Assembly: GCF_000024025.1 (NCBI RefSeq)
Contig: NC_013131.1
Location: 5,146,001 to 5,210,000, forward strand
Length of the DNA: 64,000 nt
Source of the DNA: Catenulispora acidiphila DSM 44928
Lineage (GTDB): Bacteria; Actinomycetota; Actinomycetes; Streptomycetales; Catenulisporaceae
Reading direction: 5' to 3'
A model generated the notes under the pieces. It did not search any database. It saw only the letters and a list, made by a program, of their open reading frames with translations, and was not told the DNA's origin. The position numbers and the translations under genes are program-made. How positions within the stretch are numbered: the first letter of the stretch is position 1; every line of letters starts with the position of its first letter. This document shows positions 42,520 to 49,967 of this stretch, piece after piece.

Positions 42520-42543
42520 GTGATGACACAGTGAGACATCGTG
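42520..42543. promoter_or_regulatory. TetR operator, imperfect copy
   Basis: GTGATGACACAGTGAGACATCGTG is related to the perfect palindrome 7 bp downstream. Its right half TGAGACATC is identical and its left half differs at a few positions. It is adjacent to the TetR start. Confidence 0.65.
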
Positions 42544-42548
42544 CGCTA

Positions 42549-42575
42549 CCGTGATGTCTCAGTGAGACATCACGG
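42549..42575. promoter_or_regulatory. TetR operator, perfect 27-bp palindrome
   Basis: CCGTGATGTCTCA, a central G, and the exact reverse complement TGAGACATCACGG form a perfect palindrome in the divergent region between the TetR and SDR genes. The shared word GAGACATC in the neighbouring site supports specific recognition. Confidence 0.8.
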
Positions 42576-42624
42576 CGGCTGTCCGTCCCTGAGGCAGCCG
42601 CATCGCACAGCAGGAGGACGGATC

Positions 42625-43350
42625 ATGGCACTGACCGGACACCGGGTCGTCGTCATCGGCGGCAGCTCGGGCATGGGACTGGCGACGGCCCGGGCGGCGG
42701 CGCTCGCCGGCGCGAGCGTGACGATCGCCTCGAGCGACAAGGGGCGCCTGGACGCGGCGCTCGCCGACCTGCCCGACGGCTGCGCCGGCGTCGTGGCCGA
42801 CACCACGGACGAGGACGCCGTCGCGGCGCTGTTCCAGCAGGTGGGCCGCCTGGACCACCTCGTCTACACCGCCGGCGACGCGGTCGCGCCGCACCCGGTG
42901 GCCGAGCTGCCGCTCGCCGAGGCGCGCCGGCGGCTGGACGTGCGCTTCTGGGGCTCGGTCGCGGCGGTGAAGCACGCGATCCCGTACCTGAGTCCGACCG
43001 GCTCGATCTCGGTCACCTCCGGCACCGTCGGCGTGCGCCCGGTCCCCGGCTTCGCCCTCGGCGCGGCCGGCGTCGGCGCGATCGAGGGTCTGGCGCGAGG
43101 CCTGGCGGTGGAGCTGGCGCCGATCCGGGTGAACGTGGTCCGCGCCGGCGCCATCCGCACGCCGATGTGGGACCGCGTCCCGGAGACGCAGCGCGCGACG
43201 ATGTTCGCCGCGATGGCGAAGCGGACCCTGACCGGCACGATCGGCGAGGCGGAGCAGATCGCCGCGACGCATCTGTACTTGATGGAGAACGAGTTCGTCA
43301 CCGGGACGGTGATCACGGTCGACGGGGGTTCGGTGCTGACCGGAAGCTAG
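42625..43350 (+). CDS. SDR-fold protein without the usual YxxxK catalytic pair
   Basis: A 241-residue short-chain dehydrogenase/reductase fold. The cofactor motif VVVIGGSSGMGLATARA is intact and the strand SISVTSGT supplies the usual serine. The C-terminal VTGTVITVDGGSVL is canonical. Where SDRs carry Tyr-x-x-x-Lys this protein reads PGFALGAAGVGAIEGLARG, lacking both residues. It may therefore be inactive as a classical reductase, use a different mechanism, or serve as a binding protein. AGGAGG lies eight bases before the ATG. It is controlled by the divergent TetR gene. Confidence 0.85.
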   Translation: MALTGHRVVVIGGSSGMGLATARAAALAGASVTIASSDKGRLDAALADLPDGCAGVVADTTDEDAVAALFQQVGRLDHLVYTAGDAVAPHPVAELPLAEARRRLDVRFWGSVAAVKHAIPYLSPTGSISVTSGTVGVRPVPGFALGAAGVGAIEGLARGLAVELAPIRVNVVRAGAIRTPMWDRVPETQRATMFAAMAKRTLTGTIGEAEQIAATHLYLMENEFVTGTVITVDGGSVLTGS

Positions 43351-43379
43351 GCCGGGAGCCAGATCGGTAGCGCGATCAG

Positions 43380-43886
43380 CTACACCTGCTTGCGCATCAC
43401 CATCGACGCCACGGCGTAGCCGCTGCGCTCGTACAGCGCGATCGCCGCGGCGTTGTCGCTGACGACGTTCAGTCCCAGGGTGCTCTGTCCCTCGGCGGCG
43501 ATGAGCTTCTCGACGGCGGCGAGGATCGCGGTGCCGTAGCCGCGGCGCCGGTAGTCGGCGAAGACGTTGAGGTCGTACAGCCATGCCGATCGCGCCGTGC
43601 CGGCGGCCTGGCTCGGGTCCGGGCCGACCCAGGCGTTGCCGACCGCCTCGCCGCGGGCGTTCTCGGCGGTCAGCAGGTGGTGGCCGGCGGTTTCCAGGCC
43701 GTCGGGCAGGTACTTCGCGGTGCCGTGCGCGACGCGCTCTCGGGCGAGTTCCTCCGGCATGGCACTGCTCAGTACGCGTACCGACTCCGCCTCGCGCTGC
43801 TCGGTCGCGGCGCGGTACTCCTCGGCCGTCATCGTCCGCAGCGTGACGTACTGCGCGGTCATGTCGTCGTCTCCGTACGCTTCCAT
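43380..43886 (-). CDS. GNAT family N-acetyltransferase
   Basis: A 168-residue acetyltransferase. Motif A is visible as LYDLNVFADYRRRGYGTAIL (acetyl-CoA loop R-R-x-G-x-G near residues 112-118) and motif B as LGLNVVSDNAAAIALYERSGY. A second possible start lies eight codons downstream at 43862 with its own GGAG. The substrate is unknown. It lies convergent to the SDR gene (29-bp gap) and divergent from the cupin gene, whose 32-bp palindrome lies between them. Confidence 0.86.
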   Translation of the reverse strand: MEAYGDDDMTAQYVTLRTMTAEEYRAATEQREAESVRVLSSAMPEELARERVAHGTAKYLPDGLETAGHHLLTAENARGEAVGNAWVGPDPSQAAGTARSAWLYDLNVFADYRRRGYGTAILAAVEKLIAAEGQSTLGLNVVSDNAAAIALYERSGYAVASMVMRKQV

Positions 43887-43952
43887 CCGCTCATCCTCGC
43901 AGCGGGTGCGCGGTGGGTGCCAACCCGGCGACGTGTACGTGCCTTGATTCCG

Positions 43953-43984
43953 CGCTTAAGCGGACGATATCGTCCGCTTAAGCG
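43953..43984. promoter_or_regulatory. Perfect 32-bp palindrome upstream of the cupin gene
   Basis: The half site CGCTTAAGCGGACGAT is followed directly by its exact reverse complement. Each end is itself a 10-bp palindrome (CGCTTAAGCG), and CTTGAT/ATCAAG flanks it further out. It ends 24 bp before the cupin start and is very probably a regulator binding site. The regulator is not identified. Confidence 0.8.
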
Positions 43985-44008
43985 ATCAAGAGCGGAACGG
44001 AGTTCGCC

Positions 44009-44470
44009 ATGAGCATGGCCTACGTCTCACAGCCCGATCAGCAGCAGAAGCTCGAATGGCTCGACGGGGGGACGCTCGCGATGCTCCTGGACGGGGCGGC
44101 CACCGATGGGAACCTGATGATCGGCCGCTTCGACGTCGCCGAGGGCGAGGCGCCGCCCTACCACGTGCACACCCGCGAGGACGAGGTCTTCCTGCTGATC
44201 AAGGGGACCGCGCTGGTGTGGTGCGACGACCAGGAGTACGAGCTGTCCGAGGGCGGCGTGGTCTACCTGCCGCGCCGGCATCCGCACGGCTACCGCATCA
44301 CCTCCAAGCGTGCCGACCTGCTGATGATCAACACGCCGGCCGGCATCGAGGGCATGTTCCGCGCCGTCGGCCGCGACCTGAGCACGCCGCGCCCCGAGGG
44401 CTTCGAGATCAAGCCGGACCCGGCGGTCTCCGAGCAGTACGGCAGCGCGATCGTCGGACCGCCGCGCTAA
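44009..44470 (+). CDS. Cupin domain protein
   Basis: A 153-residue single-cupin protein. The two metal-binding motifs are present: PPYHVHTREDEVFLLIKG (residues ~49-66, G-x5-H-x-H-x-E type) and PRRHPHGYRI near 92. This is typical of the quercetinase/dioxygenase-like or sugar-binding cupins. The substrate is unknown. It starts 24 bp after a perfect 32-bp palindrome and ends at a strong hairpin 31 bp downstream, so it is a single-gene, tightly regulated unit. Confidence 0.86.
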   Translation: MSMAYVSQPDQQQKLEWLDGGTLAMLLDGAATDGNLMIGRFDVAEGEAPPYHVHTREDEVFLLIKGTALVWCDDQEYELSEGGVVYLPRRHPHGYRITSKRADLLMINTPAGIEGMFRAVGRDLSTPRPEGFEIKPDPAVSEQYGSAIVGPPR

Positions 44471-44501
44471 GGAGCGAGTCCTCACATCACGAATCACGGC
44501 G

Positions 44502-44532
44502 ACCGACGGCCGCGCCGATGGCGGCCGTCGGT
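44502..44532. terminator. Hairpin terminator after the cupin gene
   Basis: A perfect 12-bp stem (ACCGACGGCCGC with its complement) closes a 7-nt loop 31 bases after the cupin stop. It abuts the -35 element of the next gene. Confidence 0.75.
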
Positions 44533-44562
44533 TGACTTCAAGCGCTTGAGGTGTGGTCAGCT
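44532..44562 (+). promoter_or_regulatory. MerR-type promoter with embedded dyad
   Basis: TTGACT (44532-44537) and a weak -10 TCAGCT (44557-44562) are separated by 19 bp, the stretched spacing typical of MerR-controlled promoters. The near-perfect dyad ACTTCAAGC/GCTTGAGGT (44535-44552) sits in the spacer. The -10 ends six bases before the merR ATG, so a leaderless autoregulated mRNA is likely. Confidence 0.65.
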
Positions 44563-44568
44563 GCCTTC

Positions 44569-45021
44569 ATGACGGCATCGGCATCCACGGCGTTGACCAT
44601 CCAGGAAGTGTCCCGGCACACCGGTCTGAGCGAGCCGACCCTCCGCTATTACGAGGAAGTCGGCCTGGTCGGTCCGATCGACCGGGACGAGCGCAGCGGC
44701 CACCGCCGCTACCGCACCGCCGACCTCGACACCGTCGAGGTGCTGGCGTGCCTGCGCGCGGTCGGCATGGGCATCGACGACATGCGCGCCTACCTGGCCA
44801 ACCGCCGCATCGGGCGGACCCGGGCGGGGGAGCAGCGCGATCTGCTGCTGCGGCACGCCGAGCGGGTCGAGGCCGAGATCGCCGCGCAGCAGGCGCGGCT
44901 GGGCTACCTGCGGGAGAAGGCAGTGCTGTGGGACGCCCGGGCCAAGGGCGATGCCGTCGCCGAAGCCGCGTCCACCGAACGGATGGTGGCCGTGATGGAG
45001 CGCTTGGAGGCAGTGCGATGA
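44569..45021 (+). CDS. MerR family transcriptional regulator
   Basis: A 150-residue MerR regulator. The winged HTH is TIQEVSRHTGLSEPTLRYYE (residues ~10-29) followed by DERSGHRRYRTADL. After it comes a dimerisation coiled coil with no metal-binding cysteines in the C-terminus, so it belongs to the organic-ligand/stress group. It likely activates its own promoter, whose 19-bp spacer contains the dyad. The stop overlaps the start of the epimerase gene (ATGA), so that gene is the co-regulated target. Confidence 0.9.
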   Translation: MTASASTALTIQEVSRHTGLSEPTLRYYEEVGLVGPIDRDERSGHRRYRTADLDTVEVLACLRAVGMGIDDMRAYLANRRIGRTRAGEQRDLLLRHAERVEAEIAAQQARLGYLREKAVLWDARAKGDAVAEAASTERMVAVMERLEAVR

Positions 45022-45995
45022 GTAATCCGACCAACCCTGTTCTGGTGACCGGCGGGTCCGGCTACCTGGGGACCCACGTCGTCGCCGCGTTGTTGCGCGA
45101 GGGCCGGCCGGTGCGCGCCACGGTGCGCTCGCTGAGCCGCGAAGCCGGTCTGCGCGAAGCGGTGCGCCGAGGCGGCGCCGACGACGCCGGCCTGGAGGTC
45201 GTCGCCGCGGACCTGATGGCCGACGACGGCTGGAAGGCGGCGGTGGCCGGCGTCGAGGAGGTCCACCACGTCGCCTCCCCGATCCCGGTGGCGCAGCCGG
45301 CCGATCCCGACGAGCTGATCGTCCCGGCGCGGGAGGGCACGCTGCGGGTGCTCGGCGCCGCGCGGGACGCCGGCGCGCGGCGCGTCGTGCTCACCTCGTC
45401 GTTCGCGGCGATCGGCTACACGCCCAAGCCCGACGCCGACTACACCGAGGCCGACTGGACCGACCCCGACACGCCGGGGCTGGCGCCGTATCCGCGGTCC
45501 AAGGCGATCGCCGAGCGCGCGGCGTGGGACCTGATGGCCGGCGCCGCCACCGAACTCGTGGTCGTCAACCCGACGGCGATCTTCGGCCCGACCCTGAGCC
45601 CGGTCCTGGGTGCCTCGATGGCCCTGATCAAAGCCATGCTCGACGGCACGATGAGCGTCGCGCCCCGAGCCCGGTTCGGCGTCGCCGACGTGCGCGACGT
45701 CGCCGATCTGCACCTGCGCGCGATGGCGGCGCCGCAGGCCGCGGGCAAGCGGTTCCTGGCACTGACCGACGGCCCGGCGCTGAGCTTCGTGGAAGTCGCC
45801 GCGATCCTGCGCGACCGGCTCGGCGACCTCGCGGCGCTCGCCCCGACCGCCGAGGCCGACGGTCCGGAGCCGCCGCGTCCGGTGATCCACAACGACCGGG
45901 CGCGCGAGGAGCTGGGCTGGCGTCCGCGCCCGGCCGAGGCCACGATCGTGGAGTCCGCGGAGAGCCTGCGCGATCTCGGTTTGCTCGACCGGTGA
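45018..45995 (+). CDS. NAD-dependent epimerase/dehydratase family protein (dihydroflavonol reductase-like)
   Basis: A 325-residue extended SDR. The cofactor motif is VLVTGGSGYLGTHVVAALL (TGxxGxxG), the serine lies in VVLTSSFAAIGY, and the catalytic Tyr-Pro-Arg-Ser-Lys (YPRSK) stands near residue 160. The FGVADVRDVADLHLRAM segment is typical of dihydroflavonol-4-reductase-like ketone or aldehyde reductases. It is translated with the merR gene (ATGA overlap) and thus probably belongs to an inducible detoxification unit for a carbonyl compound. Confidence 0.88.
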   Translation: MSNPTNPVLVTGGSGYLGTHVVAALLREGRPVRATVRSLSREAGLREAVRRGGADDAGLEVVAADLMADDGWKAAVAGVEEVHHVASPIPVAQPADPDELIVPAREGTLRVLGAARDAGARRVVLTSSFAAIGYTPKPDADYTEADWTDPDTPGLAPYPRSKAIAERAAWDLMAGAATELVVVNPTAIFGPTLSPVLGASMALIKAMLDGTMSVAPRARFGVADVRDVADLHLRAMAAPQAAGKRFLALTDGPALSFVEVAAILRDRLGDLAALAPTAEADGPEPPRPVIHNDRAREELGWRPRPAEATIVESAESLRDLGLLDR

Positions 45996-46032
45996 CGTGG
46001 CACACGGGACAGAATCCCGGTCTCACCTTCAA

Positions 46033-46056
46033 TTAGCTCTGTCACAGAGCTAAAAT
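46033..46056. promoter_or_regulatory. MarR operator overlapping a leaderless promoter
   Basis: TTAGCTCTG-TCA-CAGAGCTAA (46033-46053) is a perfect 9-bp inverted repeat. It overlaps the -10 hexamer TAAAAT (46051-46056), which ends six bases before the marR ATG. Binding would block the promoter directly, a textbook autorepression layout. Confidence 0.75.
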
Positions 46057-46062
46057 CGAGGC

Positions 46063-46536
46063 ATGACGGGTACCACCGAGCCTTCGGAACTGGAGAACCT
46101 CCTGGCAGGCCTGAATCGGCTGATCCGGCGCCGGCTGCGCGCCGGGCTGCCGTTGCCGCGCCTGCGCGGCGCCGAGGTCGAACTGCTCCGCCTGGTGCGC
46201 GGGCATCCTGGACTGCGGGTGTCCGAGGCCGCCAAGGAGCTGGGACTGGCCGGGAACTCGGTGTCCACGCTGGTCAAAGGCCTGGCGGAACTCGGCATGC
46301 TGGAGCGCTCCGCCGACCCCGGCGACGGCCGCGCCACCCTGCTGCACACCACGCCCGAGGCGGAGAAGCGGCTGCAGGAGTGGCAGGACCGGCGCTCGGT
46401 GCTGGTCCGCGCGCACATCGAGCGGCTGTCGCGCGCGGACCGGGCCGCACTGGACGCCGCACTGCCGGCACTGCGCGCGCTGACCACTTCGCTGCACGAG
46501 GAGGCCGAGAGCGGCGCCGTCGCCGACAGCGTCTAG
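46063..46536 (+). CDS. MarR family transcriptional regulator
   Basis: A 157-residue MarR regulator. The winged helix reads LRVSEAAKELGLAGNSVSTLVKGL (residues ~51-74) and the wing ERSADPGDGRATLLHTTPEA. The ATG has no ribosome site, but a -10 hexamer lies six bases upstream, so translation is probably leaderless. An inverted repeat over that promoter implies autoregulation. Its target is not clear. The epimerase gene ends 67 bp upstream and a DUF1269 gene lies 165 bp downstream, with nothing recognisable between. Confidence 0.88.
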   Translation: MTGTTEPSELENLLAGLNRLIRRRLRAGLPLPRLRGAEVELLRLVRGHPGLRVSEAAKELGLAGNSVSTLVKGLAELGMLERSADPGDGRATLLHTTPEAEKRLQEWQDRRSVLVRAHIERLSRADRAALDAALPALRALTTSLHEEAESGAVADSV

Positions 46537-46701
46537 GTCCCCGAGAGCGCGGAAGAGGACATGCGACCGCCGCCTCCGCGCTGCTCGGACGCCTCGCCGA
46601 GCACCTCCCAAGCGAAGGCGCAGTAACCGCGCCGCCGAGAACAGGCGGGTCTGCGATCACCGACGGAGACTGGTCGGGATGCCATTTCCGAAGGAGGACC
46701 C

Positions 46702-47451
46702 GTGGCGACCCTGACCGTGTGGAAGTTCGACGATCCCGACGGCGCCGAGCAGGTGCTGCAGGAACTGGAGGGCCTGCAGAAGCAGGCTCTGCTCAAGGTG
46801 CTCGACGGCGCGGTGGTGAGCTGGCCCGCCGAGGCCAAGCGGCCCAGGACCTCGCAGCTGGCGGACATGACCGGCCGCGGCGCCCTCGGCGGCGCGTTCT
46901 GGGGCTTCCTGTTCGGGCTGCTGTTCTTCGTGCCGCTGCTGGGTCTGGCGATCGGCGCCGCGGCCGGCGCGCTCGGCGGCTCGATGGCCAACGTCGGCAT
47001 CGACAAGGACTTCATCGAGCAGGTGAAGGTGAAGGTCACGCCGGGGACCTCGGCGCTGTTCGTGCTGTCCGCGGACGAGGTCGGGGACCGGGTCCTGCCG
47101 ACCTTCGAGCGCGCCGGCGCCGAGCTGATCAAGACGAACCTGTCGGCCGAGCAGGAGGCGCAGCTGCGCGAGGCGTTCGCCGAGGACGAGGAGCAGGCCA
47201 AGCCCACGCCGGCGGCGACCGGGACCTCGGCTCCGAAGCCGGGTGCTCCGGCTGCTCCGGCCGCTCCCGCCGCGCCCTCCGCCCCGGCGGCGAAGCCGGT
47301 CCCCAAGCCCGGGCCGAAGCCGGGCCCGCCGCCTTCGCAGGCGCGCGCGGCCGGTGCGGCCGCCGCTCGGGACGCCGGAGGCGGCACGGGTACCGCGTCC
47401 GGTGCCGGCGGGGCGAAGGGCTCAGGGTCCGGCTCGTCGCCGAAGAGCTGA
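46702..47451 (+). CDS. DUF1269 domain protein
   Basis: A 249-residue protein. Residues ~1-160 match the DUF1269 family: TLTVWKFDDPDGAEQVLQEL, then a glycine-rich hydrophobic hairpin [31 protein letters not shown], then a TALFVLxxD-like strand (TSALFVLSADEVGDRVL). The remaining ~85 residues are a low-complexity Ala/Pro/Lys/Gly tail, probably disordered. The family is predicted to associate with membranes and has no established function. A GTG start follows AAGGAGG, and a very strong hairpin follows the gene. Confidence 0.83.
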   Translation: MATLTVWKFDDPDGAEQVLQELEGLQKQALLKVLDGAVVSWPAEAKRPRTSQLADMTGRGALGGAFWGFLFGLLFFVPLLGLAIGAAAGALGGSMANVGIDKDFIEQVKVKVTPGTSALFVLSADEVGDRVLPTFERAGAELIKTNLSAEQEAQLREAFAEDEEQAKPTPAATGTSAPKPGAPAAPAAPAAPSAPAAKPVPKPGPKPGPPPSQARAAGAAAARDAGGGTGTASGAGGAKGSGSGSSPKS

Positions 47452-47476
47452 CGAAGAGCTGACATCGTCGAAACCC

Positions 47477-47515
47477 GGTCCGGTCCGGCCGCTGCGTGAG
47501 CGGCCGGACCGGACC
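47477..47515. terminator. Strong hairpin terminator after the DUF1269 gene
   Basis: A perfect 17-bp stem (GGTCCGGTCCGGCCGCT with its complement) around the 5-nt loop GCGTG, 26 bases after the DUF1269 stop. There is no U-tract. Confidence 0.85.
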
Positions 47516-47518
47516 TTC

Positions 47519-47536
47519 GTATACGGGGACGTATAC
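47519..47536. promoter_or_regulatory. Repeated GTATAC box before the NUDIX gene
   Basis: Two copies of the self-complementary hexamer GTATAC separated by GGGGAC. The second provides a TATACC-like -10 about nine bases before the NUDIX ATG. It is a candidate promoter/operator. Confidence 0.4.
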
Positions 47537-47546
47537 CGTGGCGGGA

Positions 47547-48023
47547 ATGAGCTTCCGCCTGGCTGCGTACGCCGTCTGCGTCGACGATGACCGAGTCCTG
47601 CTGGTGCGCTGCGTGTCGCCGGCGACCAAGGAGAGCACCTGGAGCCTGCCCGGCGGCCGGGTCGAGCACACCGAGGACCCGATCGACGCGGTGATCCGCG
47701 AGGTCGAGGAGGAGACCGGCTGCCAGGCGGTGGTCGAGCGGCTGCTCGGCGTGGACTCCCGCGTCATCCCGATCGCCGACCTGCGCGAGCCCGGTCCGGT
47801 CCCGCACCAGAACATCGGCATCTTCTACCGGGTCCGCATCACCGGCGGCGATCTGCGGCCCGAGCCGGACGGCGACGTCGCCGAATCGGTCTGGACCCCG
47901 CTCGCCGACGTGCCGGGGCTGCGCCGCTCCGGCCTGATCGACGTCGGCATCGCCCTGGCGCGAAGCACGCCGGCGACCGGGCACGTCGCGCCGGTGCCGG
48001 TCGGCGGGTTCGTCCAGCACTGA
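47547..48023 (+). CDS. NUDIX hydrolase
   Basis: A 158-residue NUDIX pyrophosphohydrolase. The box is complete, GGRVEHTEDPIDAVIREVEEETG (G-x5-E-x7-REVxEExG), at about residues 37-59, preceded by WSLPGG. These enzymes hydrolyse nucleoside diphosphate derivatives. The specific substrate (for example oxidised nucleotides or ADP-ribose) cannot be deduced. An in-frame GTG three codons earlier is an alternative start. A GTATAC-based promoter lies just upstream and it is insulated from the DUF1269 gene by a 17-bp hairpin. Confidence 0.88.
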   Translation: MSFRLAAYAVCVDDDRVLLVRCVSPATKESTWSLPGGRVEHTEDPIDAVIREVEEETGCQAVVERLLGVDSRVIPIADLREPGPVPHQNIGIFYRVRITGGDLRPEPDGDVAESVWTPLADVPGLRRSGLIDVGIALARSTPATGHVAPVPVGGFVQH

Positions 48024-48110
48024 CAGCGCGGCGCGCGCCGGGCATGCACGCCGCGCCGGATCGCGATTGAATCAAGGATCGCCCTGCCGATCCCGTGTGA
48101 ATGGAGAGCC

Positions 48111-49664
48111 ATGGAAGCCCCGGATGAGAACGTCGTAGAGGCCGCGCAGGAGATGGTGGCCGAGGGAGCACCGACCTTCGCGCACGGGGCGGCGCCGGCG
48201 GTCGGCGACGACGGGACGGCCGACACGATCGACCCGCCCGACGGCGAGGTGTTCGACGTCATCGTCGTGGGCGGCGGACCGACGGGGGAGAACCTCGCCG
48301 ACCGCGCGCACGCCGGCGGGCTCAGCGTGGCCGTCGTCGAGCACGAACTCGTCGGCGGCGAGTGTTCCTATTGGGCGTGCATGCCCAGCAAAGCGCTGCT
48401 GCGGCCGGTCGCGGCAGTCGCCGACGCCAGGCGTGTGGACGGCGCCAAGCAGGCGGTCACCGGCGAGCTGGACGTCGCCGCGATCCTGGCGCGCCGCGAC
48501 GAGTTCACCTCGAACTGGAAGGACGACGGCCAGGTCGACTGGCTCGCCAAGGCCGGGCTGTGCCTGGTGCGCGGACACGCCCGGCTCGACGGCGAGCGCC
48601 GCGTCGTGGTGCGCACCCCCGAGGGCACCGACCGGATCCTGAACGCCCGGCACGCTGTCGCCCTGTGTACCGGAACCCAGGCGTCGGTCCCCGATCTGCC
48701 CGGCGTGGCCGAGGCGAAGGTGTGGACCAGCCGCGAGGCGACCAGCGCCAAGCACGTGCCCGGCCGGTTGGCGGTGATCGGCGGCGGCGTGGTCGCGGTG
48801 GAGATGGCCGCCGCGTGGCGTGCGCTCGGCAGCGAGGTCACCCTGCTGGTGCGCGATGACAGGCTGCTGACCGGGATGGAGCCCTTCGCCGGGGAGCTGG
48901 TCGCCGAGAAGCTGGCCGAGGACGGCGTGGACGTGCGCTTCGGCGAGTCGGCGACGGCTGTGCGGCGGCAGGACGACGGAACCGTCGACCTCACCTTGGC
49001 CGGCGGCGGCACGCTCACCGCCGACGAAGTCCTCTTCGCCACCGGCCGCCGCCCCGCCACCGCCGATCTCGGACTGGACAGCGTCGGACTCAAGCCCGGC
49101 AGCTGGCTTCCCGTCGATGAGACCGGATTGGTGCAGGGCGTCAGCGGCACGTGGCTGTACTCCGCCGGCGACGTCAACCACCGCGCCCTGCTCACGCACC
49201 AGGGCAAGTATCAGGGCCGGATCTTCGGCGGCGCGATCGCCGACCGTGCCTTCGGCCGGGAGTTGGACACCGCGCCCTGGGGTCGCAGCGTCGCGACCGC
49301 GGATGTGCGCGCGGTGCCCCAGGTCGTGTTCTCCGACCCCGAGGCGGCGGCGGCCGGGCTCACCTTGAAGCAGGCGCAGGACCAAGGGCTGAACGTGCGC
49401 GCCGTCGACTACGATCTCGGTCAGGTCGCCGGCGCAGCGCTGTACGCCGACGGTTATCGCGGCCGGGCGCGCGCCGTCGTCGACCTGGACCGCGAGGTGC
49501 TGGTCGGGGTCACCTTCGTCGGACCGGGCGTGGCAGAGCTCGTCCACTCCGCGGCGATGGCGGTCGCGGCCGAAGTGCCGCTGAGCCGGCTGTGGCATGT
49601 CGTGCCCGCCTACCCGACGCTCGGTGAGGTCTGGTTGCGCCTGCTGGAGACATACCGGGGCTGA
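48111..49664 (+). CDS. Pyridine nucleotide-disulfide oxidoreductase (class I)
   Basis: A 517-residue FAD/NAD(P) flavoenzyme of the dihydrolipoamide dehydrogenase/mercuric reductase class. The FAD motif is VIVVGGGPTGENLADRA near residue 50. The redox pair is Cys85-x4-Cys90 in GGECSYWACMPSK, and the NAD(P) motif is LAVIGGGVVAVEMAAAW. The usual C-terminal His-Pro-Thr-x-x-Glu dyad reads AYPTLGEVW, so the base histidine is a tyrosine and only the glutamate remains. A ~45-residue acidic N-terminal extension precedes the FAD domain. No lipoyl or mer genes are near, so the substrate is unknown. Confidence 0.87.
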   Translation: MEAPDENVVEAAQEMVAEGAPTFAHGAAPAVGDDGTADTIDPPDGEVFDVIVVGGGPTGENLADRAHAGGLSVAVVEHELVGGECSYWACMPSKALLRPVAAVADARRVDGAKQAVTGELDVAAILARRDEFTSNWKDDGQVDWLAKAGLCLVRGHARLDGERRVVVRTPEGTDRILNARHAVALCTGTQASVPDLPGVAEAKVWTSREATSAKHVPGRLAVIGGGVVAVEMAAAWRALGSEVTLLVRDDRLLTGMEPFAGELVAEKLAEDGVDVRFGESATAVRRQDDGTVDLTLAGGGTLTADEVLFATGRRPATADLGLDSVGLKPGSWLPVDETGLVQGVSGTWLYSAGDVNHRALLTHQGKYQGRIFGGAIADRAFGRELDTAPWGRSVATADVRAVPQVVFSDPEAAAAGLTLKQAQDQGLNVRAVDYDLGQVAGAALYADGYRGRARAVVDLDREVLVGVTFVGPGVAELVHSAAMAVAAEVPLSRLWHVVPAYPTLGEVWLRLLETYRG

Positions 49665-49967
49665 TACCCATAGGGCTACCCATGCCCACAGATATAGCGA
49701 TGTAGTGAAGACCCGCAGTCGAGGTGGTCGGGACCGATGCCGGTTCCGGCCACCTTTGTCGTGTATTTGTCGTGTGTTCGCCGTGGGCGCCTCTTCGGGC
49801 CCAGATAACGGTTTTGAGCCTCCCGGTCGGCCTGACCAGCATGGGAACGTTAACAGGAAAACCGGTCCCTCAGGACCCATAGTCGCAACTCAGAAGGCTT
49901 GCTAACGTTACCGCCGTCACCTTCAGACCCCGTTCGAGATCAGCTCACTCGTGGAGGGACGGTGCCC
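49665..49967. other. 303-bp promoter region of the GH92 gene
   Basis: No reading frame here looks coding. The region contains three AACG-centred words (ATAACGGTTTT at about 49805, GAACGTTAAC at 49845-49854, CTAACGTTAC at 49902-49911). These resemble half or full operators of LacI-family carbohydrate regulators. GGAGGG serves as the ribosome site of the following gene. Confidence 0.6.
49845..49911. promoter_or_regulatory. Candidate LacI-type operator pair
   Basis: GAACGTTAAC (49845-49854) and CTAACGTTAC (49902-49911) are both near-palindromes with the central CG of LacI-family operators, spaced 57 bp centre to centre. They lie 57-120 bp before the GH92 start and suggest substrate-controlled expression. 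Confidence 0.5.
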
